Shown: piece after piece, positions 17,715 to 26,372 of the stretch
How positions within the stretch are numbered: the first letter of the stretch is position 1
How the letters are laid out: each line of letters opens with the position of its first letter
Source: Anaerolineales bacterium
GTDB taxonomy: Bacteria > Chloroflexota > Anaerolineae > Anaerolineales > Villigracilaceae
Direction: 5' to 3'
DNA length: 64,000 bases
NCBI GenBank assembly: GCA_016934715.1
Contig: JAFGSI010000004.1
Span: forward strand, 1-64,000
The notes under the pieces: model-generated
The model's database searches: none
Seen by the model: only the letters and a program-made list of their open reading frames with translations
What the model was told of the DNA's origin: nothing
Made by a program: the position numbers and the translations under genes

Positions 17715-18521
17715 ATGAACAGACGAACACTGATCTTCGTTGCCTTGTCGCTGGCCGCCCTGCTGCTGGGCGCCTGCGGAGGGGATGTCACTGCCACGCC
17801 GGTCCCGCGGGTGGTCGAAGAGACCGAGCCGGTCGCCGGGACCCCGACGGCTTTTCCCACTCCCGACCCGTGTGCGGCCGGCAACCTGGCCGCCACGGTC
17901 GAGCCGGTCAATCACCTGATGCGCGAGTTCGACGATGCCGCCACCCTGGCCTCCCAGACGCCGCGCGAACAGCTGGTGCAGGTCATCCCCTCGCTGCAGG
18001 AGGTCCGCCGCCGGGCCGAAGACCTGGATGTGCCGTCCTGCCTGGCGACCCTCAAGGCCCTGGAGGTCACCTACATGAACTCGGTGATCAATACCCTGAT
18101 CGGCTTCCTGGGCGGGGCGGATTCGGAAGCCGTGGTACAGGGCGTGGCATTGGCACGCCTGCAGCGCGAGGACTACAACCGTGAATTGTCCCGCCTGCTG
18201 GGCATGACCTACGCCCCGGCGGCCCAGCCGACGGCTGCCGCCACGGTCGACCCGGCCTCCGGGACCACGCCGCCTGCCCAGACGACCGGAGCCCTCGTCA
18301 CCAACAATGCCGCCGCGCCGGTCAACCTGCGCACCGCTCCCGACCTGTTCTCCGAGACGCCCGGCATGCTGGCATCGGGCGAGTCGCTCCCGGCGGTCGG
18401 CATCACTGCCGACGGGCTGTGGGTTGCGGTCGTTTCGCCCTATGACCCGACCCAGCTGCTGTGGATCTATGCCGAGCTGGTCACGATCAGCGACCCGGCC
18501 CTGCCGGTCATCACGCCATAG
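17715..18521 (+). CDS. Lipoprotein with C-terminal bacterial SH3-like domain
   Basis: 268 residues from the ATG at 17715. The signal peptide ends in a lipobox (LLLGACGG), then a Thr/Pro-rich linker. The middle (about 55-160) is helical with no family I recognise. After a second Pro/Thr linker, the last 80 residues look like an SH3_3-type domain (NLRTAPDLFSETPGMLASGE, GLWVAVVSP, LLWIYAELV). Such domains usually bind cell-wall or surface components outside the cell. It sits between the two beta-helix genes with its own hairpins on either side, so it may be expressed separately yet act at the same surface. Confidence 0.85.
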   Translation: MNRRTLIFVALSLAALLLGACGGDVTATPVPRVVEETEPVAGTPTAFPTPDPCAAGNLAATVEPVNHLMREFDDAATLASQTPREQLVQVIPSLQEVRRRAEDLDVPSCLATLKALEVTYMNSVINTLIGFLGGADSEAVVQGVALARLQREDYNRELSRLLGMTYAPAAQPTAAATVDPASGTTPPAQTTGALVTNNAAAPVNLRTAPDLFSETPGMLASGESLPAVGITADGLWVAVVSPYDPTQLLWIYAELVTISDPALPVITP

Positions 18522-18545
18522 GAGCATTTTTCCACCCGATCCACC

Positions 18546-18578
18546 TCCGGGCAGTGCCAGCGCACTGCCCGGATTTTT
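18546..18578 (+). terminator. Strong intrinsic terminator
   Basis: TCCGGGCAGTGC (18546-18557) pairs perfectly with GCACTGCCCGGA (18562-18573) around a CAGC loop and is followed by TTTTT (18574-18578). It terminates the lipoprotein gene. Confidence 0.92.
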
Positions 18579-18758
18579 CATGGAAAAAGCCGAACTGGAT
18601 GGAATGTCTTTGAATCGGGCCGGCGCGCGTTGGATCCCGGACCTTGGACGCTGAAACGACCCTTTTTCCCCATTCTTCACGACAATCCTCTTTGTAAGAA
18701 TCGCACAATCCATTCATGGACAGCCGCCGGGCACGGGGGCTGGAATTCGGGAGGATAC

Positions 18759-20690
18759 ATGTCGTTCCAAAAACACGCCTGGTTGCCTCTTTGCATCGCT
18801 CTTGTCGTCGTAAGTCAACTGCTGTTGCCGGCCGGCGTCCGGGCCCAGGAGGGCGACCCGCCTCCCCAGGTGACCCCGACCGAGATCCCACCGGAGCCGG
18901 AGGGCGGGACCGGGGAGTCTGAAGAGCCCCCGGTAACTGGTGCGGAGCAATCCTTGAGCGTGCCGGAGGCCCTCGACCTGCTCCCGCAGGGGACCGGGAT
19001 CGTAGTCCTCAACGCGGAAGGGCAGACCGAGCCGCTGGCGACCCAGGAGGCGGCCAGCCTCGTTGCCAGTGGGGTGGCCTGGTGGTGCCCGGCGGGCGTC
19101 GCCCCTGGAGGGGCGGGCTGCACTCCCCCCGAGGACTCGCTGACCGACCTGGTCGGCCTGCTCGGGGGCGGGGCCTATTCCGGCGACGGCACGATCTACA
19201 TCGCCGATGCCTACACCGGTCTGGGCGACGGCCCGGTCATTACCCTGGACAACAGCGCCCTGTTCGCCCTGGATGCCCTGACCGTCCAGGGTGGTTGGAA
19301 TGTGGGTGCCGGGGTTGTGAGCGGGGTCACGGTCTTCGACGGACAGTCGCTGGAGATCGTCTGGAACGATGACCTGACCCTCAACGACCTGCTCTTCTAC
19401 GAACCTTCTGCTGTTGGCGTGTTGGTGGAAGCCCCCCTCGGCGGGACCGTGGCTGTCAACGACGTGACCGTCGTGGGCGGCGAATTGACCGCTACAGGGG
19501 TGACAGTGATCAACTTCAGCGGCGACATCCTGGTCGACGACCTGACCGTCTCCGGCAGCGAGGTGGGGGCAATCCTGTTCGGGGGGCTGGAAAGTGACCT
19601 CCAGGTAAGCAACAGCCAGTTCAACGGCAACGGGGACGGCCTGATCGTGATGCAGCTCCCCTTCGCGGATCTTCCTGCCGGCGGGGCGGAGGAGGTGGCC
19701 TTCCCGGCGGCCGGGACGATCACCCTTTCGAATGTGGTCGCTTCCAATAATGCCTTTGGCGGCGCCATCCTCTACGCGACTGGCGATGTGACAGTCACCG
19801 ACAGCAGCTTCTCGAACAACGGCTGGACGGGGGGCGACCTTGCCGACGGCCTCGACATTGCGATGTTCCTTCCCGGGAACGTCCAGCTGGTCTATGTGGA
19901 TGCGTCCAACAATCGTGGGAGTGGGGTCGGGGTGATGGCGTTTGGCGGGGGAATCCCGGTTGGGGTGGGGGCCGCCGCCGGCGGCCTGGTCCCGCCCGTC
20001 GATGGAACCACCGTCACGGTCGTTTGCGGCACCTTCAATGACAACGGTGACGTCGGCTTCTACCTGGTGGAAGGCGATGCCGATACCACCACGGTGAACT
20101 TCATCGATGTCGAGACAAATGGGAACGCCTACGGACCGTACGACGTGGGTTCGGCGACCCTGGTGGCGATGGTTCTCGACTCCTGCGACGAGGCCCTTCC
20201 CGGGCAAGACCTCCCCGTGCAGGCTCTGCCGCTCCACTGGGTGGAGGTCCTCGGGGGCGAACCGGTCGGGCTGGACTGCGTCCACTACAGCGGCACGGCC
20301 TTGCGCCTGCCGGTCGGTGACCGGGTGATCTTCTACTGCCCGGCCAGCGGCACGGCCAGCCTGGCTCCCAGGCCGTTCGACGACCTGCCCGGCGTCCTCG
20401 CTCCCGGCCTGACCTATCTTTCGGGTCTGTCTGCCGGCCTGGACAATGGCGGCCCGGTCACGATCCTGCCCGGGGGCCAGGTCAATGTCGCCTTCCAGGT
20501 GCCCGAGGGTGCCAGCCCGGCCGATCTGGCGATCCTGTACTGGGATGGCAGCGCCTGGGTCGACCTGGAGGCGGAAGCTGTCCGCCTGGAACCTGGCCGG
20601 CTGGTGCTCGGTGCTCCTCGTGCGACCGCCCGCGGCACCTTCGCGGTCACTGTCAACTTCACCGGCACGTTCGTGCTGGTCCAGAAATAG
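18759..20690 (+). CDS. Secreted beta-helix protein, paralogue of the 14875 gene
   Basis: 643 residues from the ATG at 18759, with GGGAGGATAC upstream. The signal peptide ends near GVRAQ. A Pro/Glu linker leads to the same head as the first paralogue (VPEALDLLPQGTGIVVLNAEGQ, EPLATQEAASLVAS, WWCPAGVAPG). A shorter repeat region follows with strands such as ITLSNVVASNNAFGGAIL and VTVTDSSFSNNGWTG. The C-terminal module ends FTGTFVLVQK, like the partner. The two share order and ends but differ in the number of helix turns, so they arose by duplication with repeat gain or loss. Surface location is inferred; function unknown. Confidence 0.83.
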   Translation: MSFQKHAWLPLCIALVVVSQLLLPAGVRAQEGDPPPQVTPTEIPPEPEGGTGESEEPPVTGAEQSLSVPEALDLLPQGTGIVVLNAEGQTEPLATQEAASLVASGVAWWCPAGVAPGGAGCTPPEDSLTDLVGLLGGGAYSGDGTIYIADAYTGLGDGPVITLDNSALFALDALTVQGGWNVGAGVVSGVTVFDGQSLEIVWNDDLTLNDLLFYEPSAVGVLVEAPLGGTVAVNDVTVVGGELTATGVTVINFSGDILVDDLTVSGSEVGAILFGGLESDLQVSNSQFNGNGDGLIVMQLPFADLPAGGAEEVAFPAAGTITLSNVVASNNAFGGAILYATGDVTVTDSSFSNNGWTGGDLADGLDIAMFLPGNVQLVYVDASNNRGSGVGVMAFGGGIPVGVGAAAGGLVPPVDGTTVTVVCGTFNDNGDVGFYLVEGDADTTTVNFIDVETNGNAYGPYDVGSATLVAMVLDSCDEALPGQDLPVQALPLHWVEVLGGEPVGLDCVHYSGTALRLPVGDRVIFYCPASGTASLAPRPFDDLPGVLAPGLTYLSGLSAGLDNGGPVTILPGGQVNVAFQVPEGASPADLAILYWDGSAWVDLEAEAVRLEPGRLVLGAPRATARGTFAVTVNFTGTFVLVQK

Positions 20691-20711
20691 GCCGGCTTAC
20701 AGTTGCATGAC

Positions 20712-20740
20712 GGGGGGAACGGTTCTCAGCCGTTCTCCCC
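20712..20740 (+). terminator. Hairpin between the beta-helix gene and uvrC
   Basis: GGGGGGAACGG (20712-20722) pairs with CCGTTCTCCCC (20730-20740), with one G-U pair, and is followed by AATTT. The uvrC -10 box begins ten bases later. Confidence 0.65.
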
Positions 20741-20762
20741 AATTTGGGTTAAAATCCTGGTG

Positions 20763-22628
20763 ATGGAAATTTCCGAGCACCTGCGGGGCATCCTCAACAC
20801 CCTCCCGACCAGGACCGGCTGCTACCTGATGAAGAACGCCGACCGGAAGGTGATCTATGTCGGCAAGGCGGTCAACCTGCGCAGCCGGGTGCGTTCGTAT
20901 TTTCACACCGATGCCAGCCAGGAGAACAAGACCCGCCGCCTGGCGGGCGAGATCGCCGACATCGAGTGGATCGTGGTCGGTTCGGAACTCGAGGCATTGA
21001 TCCTCGAGATGAACCTGATCAAGAAGCACCGCCCCAAGTACAACGTCCGCATGAAGGACGACAAGCGCTACCCGTACATCAAGATCCACTGGCAGGAGGC
21101 CTTTCCGCGCGTCACCGTGACCCGCCTGATGCAGGACGACGGGGCGCGCTATTTCGGCCCGTACACCTCCGCCTGGGCGGTCCACCAGACCCTGGATGTG
21201 CTGCGGCGGGTCTTTCCCTATCTGACCTGTGACCGCGCGATCACCGGCCAGGACAAGCGCGCCTGCCTCTATTATGACATCCGCCTCTGCCTGGGCCCGT
21301 GCATCGGTGCCGTCGACCAGGATCAGTACCGCCAGATGATCGCCGACCTGCAGTCCTTCCTCGACGGCCACGCCGAGCCGATCCTGGCCCGGGTCCAGAA
21401 GGAAATGGAGCAGGCTGCCGAGGAGTTGAACTTCGAGCGCGCCGGCGCCCTGCGTGACAAGATCCGGGCCCTGGAGACCATCGTCGAGCGCCAGAAGGTC
21501 GTCTTCCCGGCCGATTACAAGGACTCCGATGTCCTGGCCCTGGCACGCGCCGACAACGAAGCCTGCGTGCAGGTCTTCTTCATCCGTGGTGGGAAGTTGA
21601 TCGGCCGCGAGGTTTTTATCCTGGAGGGCACCGAGGACACGGCCGATGCCGAGGTGATGGCCGGTTTCATCAAGCAGTTCTACACCGAGGCGGCCACGAT
21701 CCCCGAGCAGGTGATGCTGCCCCAGGACATCGAGGAGGCCCGCATCATCCAGGAATGGATGCGCTCGCGCCGCGGTGGTGAGAAGGTCGAGATCTTCGTC
21801 CCGCAGAACGGCCAGTCGCAGGAACTGCTCAGCATGGCGTCCGAGAACGCCAGCGAAACCCTGGCGGCCCTGCGCACCCGCTGGCAGGCTGACACCCACC
21901 GCCAGGAACAGGCCCTGGCCGAATTGCAGGAGTCGCTCGGCCTGGCCGGGCCCCCGAACCGGATCGAGTGCTACGACATCTCCAACACCCAGGGGACGGC
22001 TTCGGTCGGCTCGATGGTCGTCTTCAGCCAGGGTGTGCCGGACAAGAAACTGTATCGCCGCTTCAACATCGAATCAGTCCGCGGGCCCGACGATTTCGCC
22101 TCCATGGAGGAGGTCCTGACCCGTCGGTTCAAGCGCTGGCAGGCCGGGCAGCAGGCCGCCGCCCAGCCGGGCAGCAGGATCGACGAATCCTTTGCCCAGC
22201 TGCCCGACCTGCTGATCGTCGACGGCGGCAAGGGCCAGCTGGGGCGGGCTGTGGCCGTGCTCGAACGGGCCGGCCTGAGCGGGAAGGTCCCGGTCATCGG
22301 GCTGGCCAAGCAGGAGGAGGAGATCTTCTTTCCGGGCCGCTCCCATCCGCTGCGGCTGGTGCGTCACTCGCAGGGACTGTATCTGGTCCAGCGGGTCCGC
22401 GACGAAGCCCATCGTTTTGCGATCACCGCCCACCGGACCCGGCGCTCGAAGCAGGGCCTGGCCTCGGTCCTCGATACGATCCCCGGGGTTGGGCCGGTCA
22501 AACGAAAGAGCCTCTTGAAACATTTCGGTTCTGTGGATAAGATTAAGGAAGCAACGCTCGAAGAACTGACTGCCGTCCCCGGAATCAATGCCGCCCTGGC
22601 AGAAAGCATCAAGGCGCACCTGGAATGA
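20763..22628 (+). CDS. uvrC: Excinuclease ABC subunit C
   Basis: 621 residues, normal UvrC length. Seen in order: the GIY-YIG nuclease (TGCYLMKNADRKVIYVGKA), the Cys-containing region, the UVR helix pair near residues 210-250 (AAEELNFERAGALRDKIRAL), the RNase H-like 5' nuclease half (IECYDISNTQGTASVGSMVVF, DLLIVDGGKGQLG) and C-terminal helix-hairpin-helix motifs (IPGVGPVKRKSLLKHFGS). UvrC makes both cuts around bulky DNA lesions in nucleotide excision repair. TAAAAT at 20750-20755 ends 7 bases before the ATG and no ribosome site is present, suggesting a leaderless message. The stop overlaps the following response-regulator gene by 4 bases. Confidence 0.97.
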   Translation: MEISEHLRGILNTLPTRTGCYLMKNADRKVIYVGKAVNLRSRVRSYFHTDASQENKTRRLAGEIADIEWIVVGSELEALILEMNLIKKHRPKYNVRMKDDKRYPYIKIHWQEAFPRVTVTRLMQDDGARYFGPYTSAWAVHQTLDVLRRVFPYLTCDRAITGQDKRACLYYDIRLCLGPCIGAVDQDQYRQMIADLQSFLDGHAEPILARVQKEMEQAAEELNFERAGALRDKIRALETIVERQKVVFPADYKDSDVLALARADNEACVQVFFIRGGKLIGREVFILEGTEDTADAEVMAGFIKQFYTEAATIPEQVMLPQDIEEARIIQEWMRSRRGGEKVEIFVPQNGQSQELLSMASENASETLAALRTRWQADTHRQEQALAELQESLGLAGPPNRIECYDISNTQGTASVGSMVVFSQGVPDKKLYRRFNIESVRGPDDFASMEEVLTRRFKRWQAGQQAAAQPGSRIDESFAQLPDLLIVDGGKGQLGRAVAVLERAGLSGKVPVIGLAKQEEEIFFPGRSHPLRLVRHSQGLYLVQRVRDEAHRFAITAHRTRRSKQGLASVLDTIPGVGPVKRKSLLKHFGSVDKIKEATLEELTAVPGINAALAESIKAHLE

Positions 22629-23008
22629 AGAAACAGGTCTGGATCGTAGACGACGACGAGGAGATGATCCGTGCCGTGCAGTTGATGCTCAAGCTGCTCA
22701 ACTGCAAGGTTCGCCATTTCCTGGGCGCGCGCCCGGCGGCCCAGGCCATCCTGGACGGGGAGGCCCCCGACCTGTTGATCCTGGACATCAACATGCCCGA
22801 GGTGAGCGGCCTGGATATGTTAGAATTCCTGCGTCGCCGCAAAGAGACCCTCGGCCTGCCGATCGTGATGCTCTCGACCGAGGCCGCGGATCTCCAGGTC
22901 GACCAGGCGCTGGCAATGGGCGCAGACGCCTATGCCACCAAGCCGGTCAGTATCGAAGAACTTGAGGCCGCCATGCAAAAGGCCCTGGGGGCGCATGGCC
23001 GGCGCTAA
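22625..23008 (+). CDS. Single-domain response regulator
   Basis: 127 residues, a receiver domain with no output domain. Acidic pocket D10/D11, phospho-acceptor D54 (LLILDINMP), T85 (VMLSTEA) and K106 (YATKPVS) are all present. CheY-like proteins of this size pass phosphate to a partner protein rather than to DNA. It overlaps uvrC by ATGA and is followed by a 43-residue membrane peptide. No sensor kinase is near, so its partner is unknown. A role in damage-linked signalling would be speculation from the uvrC context alone. Confidence 0.92.
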   Translation: MKKQVWIVDDDEEMIRAVQLMLKLLNCKVRHFLGARPAAQAILDGEAPDLLILDINMPEVSGLDMLEFLRRRKETLGLPIVMLSTEAADLQVDQALAMGADAYATKPVSIEELEAAMQKALGAHGRR

Positions 23009-23020
23009 AAAGAGGTAGAA

Positions 23021-23152
23021 ATGAGCTCGCGTAAAGACAAGAAACCCAGAATTGACCGCCAGGCACGTCAGACACGGATTTACCGGGGCTTTATCATTTT
23101 CCTCACGGTAATCATGGTCCTTTCCATGCTCCTGACGGCCGTGATGCGCTAA
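23021..23152 (+). CDS. 43-residue single-helix membrane peptide
   Basis: The ATG at 23021 has AAAGAGG 8 bases upstream and lies 12 bases after the response-regulator stop. The peptide starts MSSRKDKKPRIDRQARQTR, then a hydrophobic helix (IYRGFIIFLTVIMVLSMLL) and ends AVMR. The basic N-terminal half predicts a cytoplasmic N-terminus with the helix in the membrane. It matches no family I know. The good ribosome site and spacing argue that it is real; conservation between relatives would settle it. Confidence 0.6.
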   Translation: MSSRKDKKPRIDRQARQTRIYRGFIIFLTVIMVLSMLLTAVMR

Positions 23153-23169
23153 ACAGGTCGGATTGCTGA

Positions 23170-23297
23170 TATAATCGTCGGGCGCGGCGGTTCGAGGCCG
23201 CGCTTATTGTCGCATTAATGATCGGCTCAGTCCGAAGATTCCAACCGCCGGAAGGACCAGGACCGCGCCCCCAATCTCCGGCGACGGGAGTCGCCGG
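23170..23297 (+). promoter_or_regulatory. prfA promoter and structured leader
   Basis: TATAAT at 23170-23175 predicts a start near 23182. A perfect stem GCGCGGC/GCCGCGC (23182-23188 with 23197-23203) begins exactly there. A second stem CCGGCGAC/GTCGCCGG (23278-23285 with 23290-23297) touches the GGGAGG ribosome site of prfA at 23296-23301. The leader of about 130 bases could therefore influence message stability and prfA translation. No known riboswitch is recognised. Confidence 0.45.
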
Positions 23298-23312
23298 GAG
23301 GGTAGGAATCAG

Positions 23313-24389
<1,077 letters not shown>

Positions 24390-24436
24390 CCCCGCGGGCG
24401 GACCGCGGGTCTGCCCGTCTTCTTTCGGGAGGCTGT

Positions 24437-26128
24437 GTGACAACCCCATCCGAACAGTTCCGCCAGATCGTCGCCGACGAGTGGGAAACCCGCATGCAGG
24501 AGGATCCGCTCTTTGCCACGTCCACCGGCGACCACCGTTTCAATGACCGCCTGCCGGGGGTGACCGAGGCCGACTTCGAGCGCCGCTTGCAGGGGCTGCG
24601 CGGCTTGCAACGCCGCCTGGAGGCCCTCGACCACCGCGCCCTGCCGCTTGAAGACCGGCTCGACTTCGACATCTTCACCCGCCTGCTTGAGAATGACCTG
24701 GGCCAGCTCAGGTTCCGCGCCTACCGTATGCCGATCTCGAAAGCCGGCGGCTTCCACACCTACTTTCCTGACCTGGGCCTGCAGGTGCCGCTGGAGACTG
24801 CTGGCGACTACCAGAATTACATCGCCCGCCTGAACGCCTTCCTGCGCTACACCGAAGAGTACATCGACGTCATGCGGACCGGGCTGCGGGAGGGCCAGGT
24901 CCCGCCACGCGTGACCCTGGAGGGGGTGCGCGACTCGCTGCATGCCCAGCTGGTCGAGGACCCGATCGCCAGCCAGTTCTACCAGCCCTTCGTCAGGCTG
25001 CCCGCCGTTCTGTCCGCGGCCGAGGCGGCCCGCCTGCGGGCGGCCGGGAAGGACGCCATTCGGGTCTCGATCCTGCCGGCCTACGTGACCCTGCTGCGCT
25101 TCGTCGACGGCGAATACCTGCCGCAGGCGCGCGAGTCGCTGGCCGCGGCCGATCTGCCCGACGGCCAGGCCTACTACCGCCACTGCATCCGCAGCTACAC
25201 TTCGCTCGAGATGAGCCCGCAGGAGATCCACCAGACCGGCCTGGACGAGGTGGCCCGCATCCGCTCCGAGATGGAAGCCGCCCTCCGGGAGTCCGGCTTC
25301 GACGGCGACCGGGCAGCCTTTGTTGCATTCCTGCGCAGCGACCCGCGCTTCTACGTCGACGATCCCGAGGCGCTGCTGGCCAGCACGGCCCTGATCCTCA
25401 AACGCATGGACGGCGAACTGCCGCGCCTGTTCAAGACCCTGCCGCGCCTGCCCTACGGTATTCGCCCGATCCCTGACTTCGCTGCCCCGGGCAGCACGAC
25501 AGCCTACTACATGCCCGGCACCGGCGACGGGACCCGGGCCGGCACCTACTACGTCAACACCTACGACCTGAAGGCGCGCCCGCTCTACGAGCAGGAGGCC
25601 CTCTCGCTGCACGAGGCTGTTCCCGGGCATCACCTGCAGATCGCCCTGCAGCAGGAGCTTGACCTGCCGAACTTCCGCCGCTTCGGCGGTTTCACCTCCT
25701 TTGTCGAAGGCTGGGCTCTGTACGCCGAGCGCCTGGGCCTGGAGGTAGGCTTCTACCAGGATCCCTACCGGAATTTCGGGCGCCTGTCCTACGAGATGTG
25801 GCGCGCCTGCCGCCTGGTCGTCGACACCGGCCTGCACGCCCTGGGTTGGACCCGCCAGCAGGCGGTCGCCTTCATGGTTGAGAACACCTCCCTGACGTCG
25901 CGCAACATCGCCAACGAGGTCGATCGCTACATCGCCTGGCCCGGCCAGGCCCTGGCCTACAAGATCGGCGAGATCACCATCCGCCGCCTGCGGGCTGAAG
26001 CCGAAAAGGAGCTGGGCGCCAGGTTTGACCTGCGCACCTTCCACGACGTTCTGCTGACCGGCGGAGCCCTGCCGCTCGACGTGCTCGAAGCCCGCGTGAA
26101 GGTGTGGGTGGATGGGCAAAGCGCGTAG
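24437..26128 (+). CDS. DUF885 family metallohydrolase
   Basis: 563 residues from the GTG at 24437, chosen because GGGAGG lies just before it; an ATG at 24386 in the same frame overlaps the prfA stop. The family pattern is clear: N-terminal LFATSTGDHRFNDRLP, central helices, and the zinc motif HEAVPGHHLQ (HExxxGHH) followed by GGFTSFVEGWALYAE. DUF885 proteins are predicted zinc peptidases; a few related enzymes are reported to act on small peptides. There is no signal peptide, so it is cytoplasmic. It is the last gene of the uvrC-prfA group and ends at a strong hairpin. Confidence 0.88.
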   Translation: MTTPSEQFRQIVADEWETRMQEDPLFATSTGDHRFNDRLPGVTEADFERRLQGLRGLQRRLEALDHRALPLEDRLDFDIFTRLLENDLGQLRFRAYRMPISKAGGFHTYFPDLGLQVPLETAGDYQNYIARLNAFLRYTEEYIDVMRTGLREGQVPPRVTLEGVRDSLHAQLVEDPIASQFYQPFVRLPAVLSAAEAARLRAAGKDAIRVSILPAYVTLLRFVDGEYLPQARESLAAADLPDGQAYYRHCIRSYTSLEMSPQEIHQTGLDEVARIRSEMEAALRESGFDGDRAAFVAFLRSDPRFYVDDPEALLASTALILKRMDGELPRLFKTLPRLPYGIRPIPDFAAPGSTTAYYMPGTGDGTRAGTYYVNTYDLKARPLYEQEALSLHEAVPGHHLQIALQQELDLPNFRRFGGFTSFVEGWALYAERLGLEVGFYQDPYRNFGRLSYEMWRACRLVVDTGLHALGWTRQQAVAFMVENTSLTSRNIANEVDRYIAWPGQALAYKIGEITIRRLRAEAEKELGARFDLRTFHDVLLTGGALPLDVLEARVKVWVDGQSA

Positions 26129-26175
26129 GTCAGGTTCGCAGTTTGACCCGGATGGAATTCGGAAACTCGAAAGAA

Positions 26176-26208
26176 ACGAAGCCGCTTGACAAGGTCAAGC
26201 GGCTTCGT
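26176..26208. terminator. Intrinsic terminator after the DUF885 gene
   Basis: A perfect 15-base stem (ACGAAGCCGCTTGAC at 26176-26190 with its complement at 26194-26208) around a 3-base loop, with A-rich sequence before and CATTTC after. Confidence 0.85.
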
Positions 26209-26284
26209 CATTTCACCGGACTGGCTTTCCGAGAAGAGCAAGTGCCTGATTTCACAATATTCGATAAATCGGGTCAAAATTGTA

Positions 26285-26313
26285 TTGACAGCGTTTGGCA
26301 GCAATCGTACAAT
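26285..26313 (+). promoter_or_regulatory. Near-consensus promoter of acs
   Basis: TTGACA (26285-26290), a 17-base spacer, then TACAAT (26308-26313). The expected start is near 26320, giving a leader of about 50 bases to the acs ATG. Confidence 0.8.
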
Positions 26314-26372
26314 AGCCCATCCCGGGGCATATGCCCCAGCCTCTGTGACCGGTTCTGCCAAAGGAGTACGTC

